Part shown: piece after piece, positions 36,057 through 44,679 of the stretch | How positions within the stretch are numbered: position 1 is the stretch's first letter | Layout: each line of letters begins with the position of its first letter | Assembly: GCA_016933255.1 (NCBI GenBank) | Contig: JAFGBF010000026.1 | Span: 1-64,000 of the forward strand | DNA: 64,000 nt | Source of the DNA: Candidatus Krumholzibacteriota bacterium | GTDB taxonomy: Bacteria > Krumholzibacteriota > Krumholzibacteriia > Krumholzibacteriales > Krumholzibacteriaceae | Direction: 5' to 3' | Translations under genes and position numbers: made by a program | The notes under the pieces: model-generated | The model's database searches: none | What the model was told of the DNA's origin: nothing | Seen by the model: only the letters and a program-made list of their open reading frames with translations

Positions 36057-36355
36057 TCGTTAACCCCGTGTTATGGCTAATATTGTTCCATCGACTGATC
36101 AGATTATGAGTCGGGTCGATAGGAGGCCGTGGATGCTTTTCTGGAATGCAAAGTGCGAAATAACTTGCAGGTTGCACAGGAATTTTTCTGCGCAGATAAT
36201 GGAATTAAAAGTATAAAAACATCAGAATTATAAAAACTACAGGCTGTTAGAGTTACATTTGAACCGCTTTTGATTTTCTCCAAAATTCATTTTCAGGAGA
36301 GTTATCCCGTTTAGAATCGATTCCACTTCAATCTGTTATCCTGAGGCCGATATCG

Positions 36356-36371
36356 TGGCATATTTATTGCG
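36356..36371 (+). promoter_or_regulatory. Sigma-54-type promoter upstream of pilB
   Basis: TGGCATATTTATTGCG fits the -24/-12 consensus TGGCAC-N5-TTGC, with GG at 36357-36358 and GC at 36369-36370, exactly 12 bp apart. The predicted start near 36382 gives a leader of about 110 nt to the TTG of pilB. PilR, encoded 6 kb downstream, is the obvious activator. Confidence 0.8.
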
Positions 36372-36378
36372 ATTGGCC

Positions 36379-36448
36379 ATTTCCTGTCAAGTGCAGTCAA
36401 AAAATACTGAAGTATTGAGATACAGGCCCCGGCAAATGGTCAGGAAAT
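36379..36448 (+). repeat. Nested inverted repeats in the pilB leader
   Basis: ATTTCCTG (36379-36386) at the predicted transcript start is complementary to CAGGAAAT (36441-36448). Between them AATACT-GA-AGTATT (36403-36416) is a near-perfect palindrome. The transcript could fold into a long-range stem with an internal hairpin, ending about 43 nt before the start codon. Confidence 0.4.
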
Positions 36449-36491
36449 TGCATCTACCTGCCCCGGATCAGTAGATGGTCGGAGGATTTTA

Positions 36492-38171
36492 TTGAAAGAC
36501 AATATAGCTAATCAACTTGTTGAATCAAGTTTAATCAGCCAGGATCAGCTTGAGCTTGCCCTCATCGAACAGGGTAATTCGGGTGGGAGCCTTGGATATA
36601 ACCTTGTAAAAACAGGGGCTATCTCTGAAAGTGCTTTCTCGGAATTCCTGTCGCAGGAGTACCAGGTTCCAGCTGTCGAACTTGATGAACTTGAGGCGGA
36701 TGAACACTCTATCGAGCTTATTCCTGCGGAAGTAGCCGCAAAATTCCAGGTAGTCCCCGTTACCCGCGAGGGCAGGGTGCTTACTGTCGCGATGGCCAAT
36801 CCCGACAATATCTTTGCAATCGACGATATTAAATTCATAACGGGACTTGAGGTCTGTCCTGTCGTCGCAACAGAGACGTCGATAAAAAGAGCTATCGACC
36901 GATTCTATGATTCCGCCGACTCACTTGCTGAAGTGATGCGGGATATGGAAGAAGATTTTGAGATCGTTGAAGAGATCGATGACGAGATGGGGCTTGCAGA
37001 GGCTCAGAGCGAAGCAGCTCCTGTAGTCAAACTGGTCAATTCTCTGATAGCCGATGCCGTAAATAAGGGCGCCAGCGATATACATGTCGAACCGTTCGAG
37101 ACCAAACTCCGCGTCCGGTTCAGGATTGACGGCCAGTTGCATGAGATGATGACGCCTCCGGTCAAGATGAAAGGCGCAATCACTTCCAGGCTGAAGATCA
37201 TGGCGGAACTCGATATTGCCGAAAAGCGTGTACCCCAGGACGGCCATATCAAGATCAGGATAGGGAGCAAGAAGATCGATCTCAGGGTCAGCACACTTCC
37301 CACGATCTACGGAGAAAAAGTCGTAATGCGTATTCTTGACAAGAGCAATCTTGAGGTGGACCTGACCAAGCTGGGCTTTCAGCCGGAAGCTCTGGCAGAA
37401 TTCAATGAAGCGATCGATTCCCCCTACGGTATGGTGCTGGTTACAGGTCCTACAGGTAGCGGAAAAACAACTACTCTCTATTCAGCGTTAAGCAAGATCA
37501 ACCTTCCTCATCATAATATTATGACTGCCGAAGACCCTGTCGAGTACAACCTCGAAGGCATCAACCAGGTAAATGTCCACGAAGAGATAGGATTGACTTT
37601 CGCTTCGGCGCTGAAGGCATTTCTCAGACAGGACCCGAATATCGTCATGGTCGGTGAGATCCGTGACCTGGAGACCGGTTCTATCGCTGTCAAGGCCGCC
37701 CTGACGGGACACCTTGTACTGAGCACATTGCATACTAATGATGCTCCCAGCACGATCAACAGGATGGTCGATATGGGAATAGAACCTTTCCTTGTGGCGA
37801 GCTCGACAAACCTGATACAGGCCCAGAGGCTTATTCGGCGGCTCTGTGAAAACTGTAAGAAAGCTGTAGAGATCCACCCCGAAGGTCTTCGTGAACTGGG
37901 GATCGCAGATGAGGAGCCTTTCGAAATATACACCCCCGAAGGTTGTCCGAAGTGCAGTAATACAGGTTACAAAGGGCGTCTGGGACTTTATGAAGTAATG
38001 CCGATCTCGAGCGATATAAGGGAGATGATACTTAACCGGTGTTCTTCGACTGAGATCAAGGAGCAGGCGGTAAAAGAAGGGATGCTCACCCTAAGGGCGG
38101 ACGGAATCTTGAAATTGAAAAAGGGAATCACTTCGCTTGAGGAAGTGCTCAGGGAGACGACCAACAAGTAG
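36492..38171 (+). CDS. pilB: Type IV pilus assembly ATPase PilB
   Basis: PilB is the cytoplasmic hexameric ATPase that powers pilus extension. The 559 residues hold an N-terminal MshEN/GspE-N domain, then GASDIHVEPF and the core ATPase with Walker A GPTGSGKTTTLYSAL (about 319-333), the Asp box MTAEDPVEY, Walker B VMVGEIRDLET and the His box TGHLVLSTLHTN. The zinc tetracysteine is CENCK and CPKCSNTGYKGR, a mark of PilB/GspE and absent from PilT. TTG start with GGAGG 6 nt upstream. It heads the pil locus behind a sigma-54 promoter; pilT follows 37 bp later. Confidence 0.97.
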   Translation: MKDNIANQLVESSLISQDQLELALIEQGNSGGSLGYNLVKTGAISESAFSEFLSQEYQVPAVELDELEADEHSIELIPAEVAAKFQVVPVTREGRVLTVAMANPDNIFAIDDIKFITGLEVCPVVATETSIKRAIDRFYDSADSLAEVMRDMEEDFEIVEEIDDEMGLAEAQSEAAPVVKLVNSLIADAVNKGASDIHVEPFETKLRVRFRIDGQLHEMMTPPVKMKGAITSRLKIMAELDIAEKRVPQDGHIKIRIGSKKIDLRVSTLPTIYGEKVVMRILDKSNLEVDLTKLGFQPEALAEFNEAIDSPYGMVLVTGPTGSGKTTTLYSALSKINLPHHNIMTAEDPVEYNLEGINQVNVHEEIGLTFASALKAFLRQDPNIVMVGEIRDLETGSIAVKAALTGHLVLSTLHTNDAPSTINRMVDMGIEPFLVASSTNLIQAQRLIRRLCENCKKAVEIHPEGLRELGIADEEPFEIYTPEGCPKCSNTGYKGRLGLYEVMPISSDIREMILNRCSSTEIKEQAVKEGMLTLRADGILKLKKGITSLEEVLRETTNK

Positions 38172-38208
38172 CGGTCCCACGGACCCGGATGAAAGGGATG
38201 TTGCGTTT

Positions 38209-39294
38209 ATGTTGAACCTCAGAGAATTGTTAGAAGAAATGATCGAGAAAAAAGCGAGTGATCTTCATATTACGGCTGGTGTTCCTCCGATGTTAAGAGT
38301 CGACGGACTGATCCATAAAACGAATCGAGCCGTCACTACTCCTGAATCAAGCAAGCAGGTGGCATATAGTGTTCTTACGGAGGATCAGCAGAAGCGGTTT
38401 GAGAACGAGAAGGAACTCGATTTTTCATTCGGTGTCCAGGGTCTGTCCAGATTCAGGGCGAATGTGTTTCAGCAGCGCGGAGTAACGAGTGTCGCCATAA
38501 GACAGATCCCGTTCGAAATAATCGATTTCAACAAACTTGGGCTGCCCAAGGAAGTAAAGAAATTTTCTGACAAGCAGAAAGGATTGATCCTGGTCACCGG
38601 TCCTACAGGAAGCGGAAAATCTACAACTCTGGCAAGCCTTATCGACAGGATCAATACTACTCGAGAGGGTCATATAGTAACGATAGAGGATCCGATCGAA
38701 TATATTCACCAGCACAAGAAATGTATCGTAAACCAGAGAGAAGTAAAAGCTGACACGGACACTTTCGCTTCGGCGCTGAAACATGTTCTCAGGCAGGACC
38801 CGGATGTTATCCTGATCGGTGAGATGCGCGACCTGGAAACGATGCAGGCGGCTCTGACGATCGCGGAGACCGGGCATCTGGCCCTTGCGACCCTTCACAC
38901 AAACTCGACTTTTGAATCTATCAACAGAATAGTGGATAACTTTCCCGCTTCTCAGCAGCCGCAGATAAGGGCTCAACTGGCTTTTGTCCTTGAGGGAGTC
39001 CTGACGCAGCAGCTTATACCGCACATTTCGGGAAGGGGACGAGTACTCGTTTCTGAACTTATGATCTGTACGCCCGCGATCAGGGCAGTTATCCGTGACG
39101 ATAAAATACATCAGATATACGGCCTGATGCAGGCCGGGTTCAAACATGGGATGCAGACGATGAATCAGGCGCTCTTCCAGGCATACTGTGATCGAAATAT
39201 CTCAAGGGAAGAAGCGATGAGAAGGAGTTCCGACCCTATCGAACTGGAGAAAATGATGGGAGAGCGGGCTGGAGCAGGAAGTATGCAGTACTAA
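38209..39294 (+). CDS. pilT: Type IV pilus retraction ATPase PilT
   Basis: PilT drives pilus depolymerisation and twitching. The 361-residue protein shows KASDLHITAGVPPMLRVDG, Walker A GPTGSGKSTTLASL (131 on), TIEDPIEY, Walker B VILIGEMRDLET, and the retraction-ATPase signature AIRAVIRDDKIHQIYGLMQ (the AIRNLIR motif), plus GMQTMNQAL. It lacks the tetracysteine of PilB. The ATG at 38209 is chosen because it opens at the conserved N-terminus and has AAAGGGATG upstream; an in-frame start at 38137 would overlap pilB. Confidence 0.97.
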   Translation: MLNLRELLEEMIEKKASDLHITAGVPPMLRVDGLIHKTNRAVTTPESSKQVAYSVLTEDQQKRFENEKELDFSFGVQGLSRFRANVFQQRGVTSVAIRQIPFEIIDFNKLGLPKEVKKFSDKQKGLILVTGPTGSGKSTTLASLIDRINTTREGHIVTIEDPIEYIHQHKKCIVNQREVKADTDTFASALKHVLRQDPDVILIGEMRDLETMQAALTIAETGHLALATLHTNSTFESINRIVDNFPASQQPQIRAQLAFVLEGVLTQQLIPHISGRGRVLVSELMICTPAIRAVIRDDKIHQIYGLMQAGFKHGMQTMNQALFQAYCDRNISREEAMRRSSDPIELEKMMGERAGAGSMQY

Positions 39295-39335
39295 ATCAAC
39301 TGTAACCAGAGAGTATATGGATTAGGGGGAATGAT

Positions 39336-40544
39336 ATGGCAACGACTTATTTATGGAAGGGAAGGACTCCTACGGGTGAGATCCTCTCAGGCGAGTATCA
39401 GGCTGAAAATAAAAATGAATTGATCAGCCATCTTCGCAAGAGGAAGATCATCATCACTCATATCAGGAAGAATCCCAAGGATATTCAGCTAAATTTCGGT
39501 AAGGGTAACAAGATCACTGTAAAGGATCTGGGTATTTTCACGCGTCAGTTCGCGACTATGATCAATGCCGGTCTTCCGATGGTACAGTGTCTTGATATTC
39601 TTTCAGCCCAGCTCGAGAAACCGAAATTCAAGCGTATCGTCACCGAGGTGATGAGTGATGTCGAGTCTGGATCGACCCTCGCAGAAGGCCTTAAGAAACA
39701 CGATTGTTTCAGCGACCTGTTCGTCAACATGATCGATGCGGGTGAAGCCGGCGGTATTCTGGACATCATCCTTAACAGGCTGGCGCAGTATCTCGAGAAG
39801 GCTGATGCTCTCAGGCGCAAAGTAAAGGGCGCGTTGACGTATCCTACGATCGTTCTCTGTGTAGCTCTCGGTGCGACGATATTCATGCTGATGGTCATTA
39901 TACCTACCTTCGCGAAGATGTTCACAGATTTCGGAGGGGAACTTCCTTTGCCTACGCAGATCGTTATGTTCCTGAGTGATTTTCTAAGGGCGAACTGGTA
40001 TCTGCTCCTCGGAGGAGCGGCAGGACTCCTGTTCTTTCTGAAAAGATATTACAAGACTGAAAACGGCCACTACAAGATCGACAAATTACTTTTGAGACTC
40101 CCGATCCTCGGTAATGTGATCCGTAAAGGCGCGGTAGCCAGGTTTACCAGGACCCTCGGTACTCTGATCGCCAGTGGTGTGCCTATCCTGAACGGCCTTG
40201 AGATAACTGCCAGGACTTCGGGAAACAAAGTGATCGAAGTGGCTGTCATGGATGTGAAGCAGAGCATCAGTGAAGGAAATACGATAGCCGAACCGCTGAA
40301 GAAATGCGGTGTTTTCCCTCCGATGGTAGTACAGATGATCGGAGTCGGCGAACAGACAGGCGCGTTGGATGAGATGCTTGATAAAGTGGCCGATTTCTAT
40401 GATGACGAAGTTGATTCAGCCGTAGAAGCGATGACAGCGGCGATTGAACCTATAATGATCGTTGTTATGGGAGCAATTGTGGGCGGTATGCTGATAGCTA
40501 TGTACCTGCCCATGTTTAAACTCGTCACAGTCGTAGCGGGATAA
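39336..40544 (+). CDS. pilC: Type IV pilus inner-membrane platform protein PilC
   Basis: PilC is the polytopic platform that links PilB and PilT to pilin. The 402 residues contain two GspF repeats: LGIFTRQFATMINAGLPMVQ to ALTYPTIVLCVA, and VARFTRTLGTLIASGVPILN to a C-terminal hydrophobic helix (IMIVVMGAIVGGMLIAMYLP). The N-terminus YLWKGRTPTGEILSGEYQAE is the usual PilC/GspF opening. AGGGGGA precedes the ATG by 6 nt. It is followed at 21 bp by pilS. Confidence 0.96.
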   Translation: MATTYLWKGRTPTGEILSGEYQAENKNELISHLRKRKIIITHIRKNPKDIQLNFGKGNKITVKDLGIFTRQFATMINAGLPMVQCLDILSAQLEKPKFKRIVTEVMSDVESGSTLAEGLKKHDCFSDLFVNMIDAGEAGGILDIILNRLAQYLEKADALRRKVKGALTYPTIVLCVALGATIFMLMVIIPTFAKMFTDFGGELPLPTQIVMFLSDFLRANWYLLLGGAAGLLFFLKRYYKTENGHYKIDKLLLRLPILGNVIRKGAVARFTRTLGTLIASGVPILNGLEITARTSGNKVIEVAVMDVKQSISEGNTIAEPLKKCGVFPPMVVQMIGVGEQTGALDEMLDKVADFYDDEVDSAVEAMTAAIEPIMIVVMGAIVGGMLIAMYLPMFKLVTVVAG

Positions 40545-40565
40545 AAGAAATAGAGGATTTAAAAG

Positions 40566-42320
40566 ATGGAACTTGCTCCGCGTGCATTTCCTTCTGAAGA
40601 GGAACGGAAACTCAAGAGGCTGGTATTCCTGAGGTTCATCTTGTCCACTCTGGTGATAGGAGCGGCAATATGCATTCTTCATGCGAACAGCAGGCTTCTT
40701 TCGGTAGCCGGACTCTACAGCCTTCTCGGTACGGTATATTTGTGCACGGGTTCTGCATATCTTGCCTACAGAAAAGGTATTCCCCTGGACCTGGTGATAC
40801 GCGTCATGATCGGAATAGATATGGGCGTATTGGCCATGCTGACCTATTACAGCGGCGGAGCTTCCTCATATTTTACGGTACTTTATATTCTTCCTATTCT
40901 TATTGGCGGTGAATTTTTTCAGGTATCCGGAGGTATGATCACAGCCATTCTCGCGTCTTCCGTGTATTTTGCATTCAGTATGCTCGAGACAAACGGCTGG
41001 ATCGTACTTCCCGCAGGCAGCTGGATACAGCCTCATTCCAAATCGATATTTTCAAGCCTGATCATTCAAGGGTATCTCTTTTCGGTCATATTTTTTCTTA
41101 CGGGGCTGGTCAGCGGATATGCATCGAGATACCTTCAAAACAAGGCGATGGAGCTTGAAGCGAAGGAGAACGAGATCCGTCAGATCAAGCTGGATACTGA
41201 AAGCATCCTGATGAATATGAGCAGCGGTCTCGTAGTCACCGATCTTTCCGGAGAAATACTGTCGATCAACAGTGCTGCCGTAAAGATACTTGGAATGGAC
41301 GAAGGGGTCGAATACAAGGCAAAAACCGTGACAGAGGTCTTTTCTCAGATGCCCGATCTTGTAAATGAGTTCTTCTTTACCCTTGATAGCGGCGAGCATC
41401 GTAAACGTTATGAAATAGAGGTTCCAAGAGATGACGGAAGGGTCGTCCCTCTGGGTATCAGCACATCCATACTGAAAGATGAAGAAGGGGAAATAAAGGG
41501 AGTTATCGCTATATTCCAGGATCTTACCGAAGTAGGCCAGATGCGTGAAAAGATACGCCAATCAGACAAATTGGCCGCAATCGGTGAACTTTCTGCCGCT
41601 ATCGCGCATGAAGTCCGGGCTCCACTGGCTTCTATATGCGGATCTATCGAGATGCTGAAGGGCGAATTTGAATTGAGTGGAGACAATGAGAAACTAATGG
41701 ATCTGATTATCTGCGAGTCTGAGAGGCTCGACAGAATAATATCTGATTTTCTCGAATACGCGAGAATGAGGGGGCCTGTATTGTCGAAGACCGACATCGT
41801 CAGGCTGGTCCAGGATATTGTCCTTTTGCTGAAGCATTCGCCAAACCTTGATCACAGGGTATCTATCGTTGTGGAAGATGATATTGCTGATGCGAGGATA
41901 TTGATCGACGATGAACAGATAAGACAGGTATTTTTGAATATTGGGCTTAACGCCTGTGAGATGCTTGATTCAAAAGGGACTCTGAAGATCAATATCTCCA
42001 GAATATATAAACAACTTAAAGAAAACCAGGGTCCGGAAGAGTGTGTAAGGGTCGATTTCCACAATGACGGGCCTGTCATACCGGAAGATGTCCTTCCAAA
42101 TATATTTGTACCTTTTTATACAACGAAGACGGACGGAACAGGGCTGGGACTTGCTACCGCAGCAAGGATAGTTGAGAGCCATAACGGTCTGATAGATGTA
42201 GTAAGTAAAGAAAAGACCGGAACGGTATTCTCAGTCGTCCTTCCCGTATCGGTTTCCGAAGCAGATCAAAATGTGAATTCTTATGAAATAAAAGAGTATT
42301 GCAGTGTCGAGGTAGTTTAA
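40566..42320 (+). CDS. pilS: Sensor histidine kinase PilS
   Basis: PilS is the membrane kinase of the PilS-PilR pair controlling pilin transcription. About six hydrophobic segments occupy residues 20-185, as in other PilS proteins. They are followed by a coiled linker, a PAS domain (about 215-330; ILMNMSSGLVVTDLSGEI), the HisKA box AIAHEVRAPLASI with phospho-acceptor H348, an N box (NIGLNACEML) and G boxes (TDGTGLGLATAARIVE). The HEVRAPL form replaces the commoner HEIRNPL. It lies directly upstream of pilR in the order seen in Myxococcus and Geobacter. Confidence 0.92.
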   Translation: MELAPRAFPSEEERKLKRLVFLRFILSTLVIGAAICILHANSRLLSVAGLYSLLGTVYLCTGSAYLAYRKGIPLDLVIRVMIGIDMGVLAMLTYYSGGASSYFTVLYILPILIGGEFFQVSGGMITAILASSVYFAFSMLETNGWIVLPAGSWIQPHSKSIFSSLIIQGYLFSVIFFLTGLVSGYASRYLQNKAMELEAKENEIRQIKLDTESILMNMSSGLVVTDLSGEILSINSAAVKILGMDEGVEYKAKTVTEVFSQMPDLVNEFFFTLDSGEHRKRYEIEVPRDDGRVVPLGISTSILKDEEGEIKGVIAIFQDLTEVGQMREKIRQSDKLAAIGELSAAIAHEVRAPLASICGSIEMLKGEFELSGDNEKLMDLIICESERLDRIISDFLEYARMRGPVLSKTDIVRLVQDIVLLLKHSPNLDHRVSIVVEDDIADARILIDDEQIRQVFLNIGLNACEMLDSKGTLKINISRIYKQLKENQGPEECVRVDFHNDGPVIPEDVLPNIFVPFYTTKTDGTGLGLATAARIVESHNGLIDVVSKEKTGTVFSVVLPVSVSEADQNVNSYEIKEYCSVEVV

Positions 42321-42337
42321 TCCGGGGAGCACTATTA

Positions 42338-43717
42338 ATGGCGGATGAAAAAATTCTGATCGTAGACGATGAAAAAAGTATGTGCCAGTACCTTGCCATC
42401 ATGTTGAAAAAGGAAGGATATTCGATAAAGACTGTCAACAATGGTAAAAAGGCCATCAAAGAGATTTCAAGCTCGAATTACGACGTTCTGCTGACTGATA
42501 TCAGAATGGAAGGAATCGACGGAATCGAAGTGCTGAAACAGGTAAAAGAGATAGATCCCAATCTGCCTGTAATTATCATGACTGCCTACGCGTCGCAGAA
42601 GACCGCGATCGAAGCTCTGAATATGGGGGCGTTTTATTACCTGATAAAAAGAGCTGCGAAAAACGAAGAGATCAAGATGGTAGTACGAAATGCTCTTGAT
42701 ATGCACAAAGTCAGGAATGAGAACGTCTTTCTCAAAAAGCAGCTGAAAAAGAAGGATGGTACGCGCAAAATCATTGGAAAAAGTGAAGAGATACAGAAGG
42801 TGTTCCATCTTATCGACAAGGTAGCAGATACCGAAAGCACTATTCTTGTGACCGGAGAAAGCGGAACAGGGAAGGAACTGGTTGCGAGGGCGATCCATTA
42901 TCAAAGCAGCAGGGCAAATACACCTTTTGTTTCGATCAACTGCGGAGCACTCCCTGAAAACCTTCTGGAAAGCGAACTTTTCGGACACGTGAAAGGGAGT
43001 TTTACCGGAGCGATCAAGGATAAGGAAGGTCTGTTCAAAGTGGCAAGCGGTGGAACATTCTTTCTCGATGAAGTTGGAGAGACATCACCTGCGATCCAGG
43101 TCAAGCTCCTGCGAGTCCTTCAGGAAAGGGAGATCATTCCTGTCGGTGGAACCTCGCCGATAAAGGTCAATGTCAGGCTGGTAGCCGCGACAAATGCAGA
43201 TCTCGAAGAAGCTGTGCATTCCGGATCGTTCAGGGCCGATCTATACTATCGCCTCAACGTAATACCGATCAATATTCCTCCGCTAAGAGAACGCAGTGAC
43301 GATATCCCTCTTCTGGTAGATCATTTTTTGAGGATCGCGTCCGAGAACGTCGGAAGGGAAAAATCGATTTCCAAGGAGGCGATGGATCTGCTTATCAACT
43401 TCGACTGGCAGGGCAATGTGCGGGAACTCGAGAACGTCATAGAGCGTTCCGTGATCCTTCAGGATGGGGATCTTGTAGATGTCTGCGATCTGCCCGACAG
43501 GGTGAGGCTGTTTTCGAAAGACAGAAGGAAACTGGTTATGGACAAGACCCAGATAACTCTGGAAGAACTGGAGAAGGAATATCTTCTTTCTGTCCTTGAG
43601 GAAACAAACTGGCAGAAGAAAAAAGCCAGCTCTATCCTCGGTATTAACGCATCGACCCTTTACAGAAAGATCCAGCGGTATGGACTTGAGAGAGAGCAGG
43701 AGACTGTTGCTCTATGA
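42338..43717 (+). CDS. pilR: Sigma-54-dependent response regulator PilR
   Basis: PilR is an NtrC-family activator. The receiver domain has D54 in LLTDIRM and K104 in YLIKR, where Arg takes the place of the usual Pro after the Lys. The AAA+ domain shows Walker A GESGTGKELVARAI, the sigma-54 contact loop as GSFTGA (220-225, normally GAFTGA), Walker B GGTFFLDEVGE and the R-finger region. A Fis-type helix-turn-helix closes the protein (KKKASSILGINASTLYRKIQ). The ATG at 42338 has GGGGAG upstream. Four sigma-54-type promoters lie in this locus, so PilR probably controls all of it. Confidence 0.94.
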   Translation: MADEKILIVDDEKSMCQYLAIMLKKEGYSIKTVNNGKKAIKEISSSNYDVLLTDIRMEGIDGIEVLKQVKEIDPNLPVIIMTAYASQKTAIEALNMGAFYYLIKRAAKNEEIKMVVRNALDMHKVRNENVFLKKQLKKKDGTRKIIGKSEEIQKVFHLIDKVADTESTILVTGESGTGKELVARAIHYQSSRANTPFVSINCGALPENLLESELFGHVKGSFTGAIKDKEGLFKVASGGTFFLDEVGETSPAIQVKLLRVLQEREIIPVGGTSPIKVNVRLVAATNADLEEAVHSGSFRADLYYRLNVIPINIPPLRERSDDIPLLVDHFLRIASENVGREKSISKEAMDLLINFDWQGNVRELENVIERSVILQDGDLVDVCDLPDRVRLFSKDRRKLVMDKTQITLEELEKEYLLSVLEETNWQKKKASSILGINASTLYRKIQRYGLEREQETVAL

Positions 43718-43854
43718 GATTGACCGATACTTCAGTTGCAAATTGGAGTAAGTATCACGCATTTCACAACATAGGACTCAGGAATATGAAAGGAGGAGGT
43801 ATTCTAATAATTGTATTGGCAACAAGTTACTGTTGTACAGAGGTAATATGATGT

Positions 43855-43870
43855 TGGCACAATACTTGCG
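43855..43870 (+). promoter_or_regulatory. Sigma-54-type promoter upstream of pilA
   Basis: TGGCACAATACTTGCG is an excellent -24/-12 match, with GG at 43856-43857 and GC at 43868-43869. The predicted start is near 43881, giving a leader of about 113 nt. An inverted repeat CAACA-N6-TGTTG (43820-43835) lies just upstream. PilR-activated pilA transcription from sigma-54 is well established in Pseudomonas and Myxococcus. Confidence 0.9.
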
Positions 43871-43884
43871 GATGTTCGAGTAAA

Positions 43885-43971
43885 GCCGGTTGCTACAGAA
43901 ACCGGCGTCAGTTAGCGATTCACGGTTCCTCAGGAACCAATAATTTCGGATTCAAGGCTTGGAGCCTTGAA
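43885..43971 (+). promoter_or_regulatory. Triple stem-loop leader of pilA mRNA
   Basis: Three perfect hairpins follow one another: GCCGGTT/AACCGGC (43885-43891 and 43900-43906), GGTTCCT/AGGAACC (43924-43930 and 43932-43938) and TTCAAGGCT/AGCCTTGAA (43951-43959 and 43963-43971). The first begins about 4 nt after the predicted start and the last ends 22 nt before the ATG. None has a T-run, so mRNA stabilisation or post-transcriptional control is likelier than attenuation. Confidence 0.65.
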
Positions 43972-43993
43972 AAATTGTACCAGGAGGTGCAAG

Positions 43994-44425
43994 ATGAATA
44001 ACAAGGGTTTCACTCTTATCGAGCTTATGATCGTCGTGGTCATTATCGGTATTCTCGCTGCTATAGCGATCCCTAACTTTATTAATATGCAGGCAAGAGC
44101 CAAAGAAGCCTCTGTAAAATCGAACTGTCACACTGTTCAGCTTGCTGCTGAAGATTTTGCCGTGCAGAACGACGGTGTTTATGCCGGTACAGCTGCTGAT
44201 GCTACGCCGAGCGGTGATGTTTTGCAGGATCTGCTTCCTGGCGGCGCCCTGATGGAGAATCCTTTCACGAAGGTCGCCACTGAGCCCGTGTTTGTAGCTG
44301 CTGCTACCGCCGGACAGACAGGTTATGTTGTTGTAACCGTCAGCGGCGTAAACATTGGTTATACGATTACCGGTTGCGGTAAGACTGATGGTACTGACAT
44401 TATTACGCTTACAAGCGGTCAGTAG
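43994..44425 (+). CDS. pilA: Major type IV pilin PilA
   Basis: The 143-residue prepilin has a short leader MNNKG cut before Phe+1. It then carries the class IVa N-terminal helix FTLIELMIVVVIIGILAAIA with the conserved Glu5. Two Cys residues (SNCHTVQ and TGCGKTDG) may form a disulfide that closes the C-terminal loop. The globular part is small and rich in Ala, Gly and Thr, as in Geobacter- and Myxococcus-type pilins. AGGAGGT stands 5 nt before ATG 43994; a longer in-frame reading from 43967 is rejected because it would overlap the third leader hairpin and add a non-prepilin leader. A strong terminator follows. Confidence 0.95.
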   Translation: MNNKGFTLIELMIVVVIIGILAAIAIPNFINMQARAKEASVKSNCHTVQLAAEDFAVQNDGVYAGTAADATPSGDVLQDLLPGGALMENPFTKVATEPVFVAAATAGQTGYVVVTVSGVNIGYTITGCGKTDGTDIITLTSGQ

Positions 44426-44449
44426 GATCGAGATATAAGCTTACTCAAG

Positions 44450-44480
44450 GGGCGGCCTTTCGCGGGCCGCCCTTTTTTTT
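44450..44480 (+). terminator. Rho-independent terminator after pilA
   Basis: GGGCGGCC (44450-44457) pairs perfectly with GGCCGCCC (44465-44472) around a 7-base loop and is followed by eight T residues. It lies 25 bp after the pilA stop and should isolate the abundant pilin mRNA from the ABC genes. Confidence 0.93.
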
Positions 44481-44535
44481 ATACAATCAAACCCTCGGAT
44501 CAATGCCTCCAGGCGGTAAATCGGGTAAAATATTC

Positions 44536-44551
44536 AGGCACAATTTCTGCA
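44536..44551 (+). promoter_or_regulatory. Sigma-54-type promoter upstream of the ABC transporter pair
   Basis: AGGCACAATTTCTGCA has GG at 44537-44538 and GC at 44549-44550, 12 bp apart, with one mismatch in each conserved block (A for T at the start, CTGC for TTGC). The predicted start near 44562 gives a 118-nt leader. It stands after the pilA terminator, where a new promoter is needed. Confidence 0.65.
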
Positions 44552-44579
44552 TATTAGGGATCTGGGATGCGGAATATGC
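44549..44579. repeat. Inverted repeat spanning the ABC-operon start site
   Basis: GCATATT (44549-44555) and AATATGC (44573-44579) are exact reverse complements. They bracket the predicted transcription start at about 44562, and the left arm overlaps the -12 element. The placement suits a repressor or architectural protein site more than an RNA structure. Confidence 0.35.
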
Positions 44580-44679
44580 CTGTTATCAGTGGAAATCTGC
44601 CGGTAACCGGAGGAAAAACATCCAGCGCAGGTATCCTGCATCGGTAAAATGAGGAAGGTCAATTGAACGGGGAATAAAG

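Larger units (their letters stand above)
36057..36491. other. 435-bp non-coding region upstream of the pilus locus
   Basis: No credible gene is seen here. The left half is AT-rich and shows nothing I can name. The right half holds the sigma-54-type promoter at 36356-36371 and a leader with inverted repeats. The upstream 300 bp is where PilR-binding enhancer sites would be expected. Confidence 0.6.

Noticed and set aside
43786-43851. A 21-codon reading frame just upstream of the pilA promoter
   Set aside because: It lies before the predicted transcript start, has a weak ribosome site and no recognisable product.
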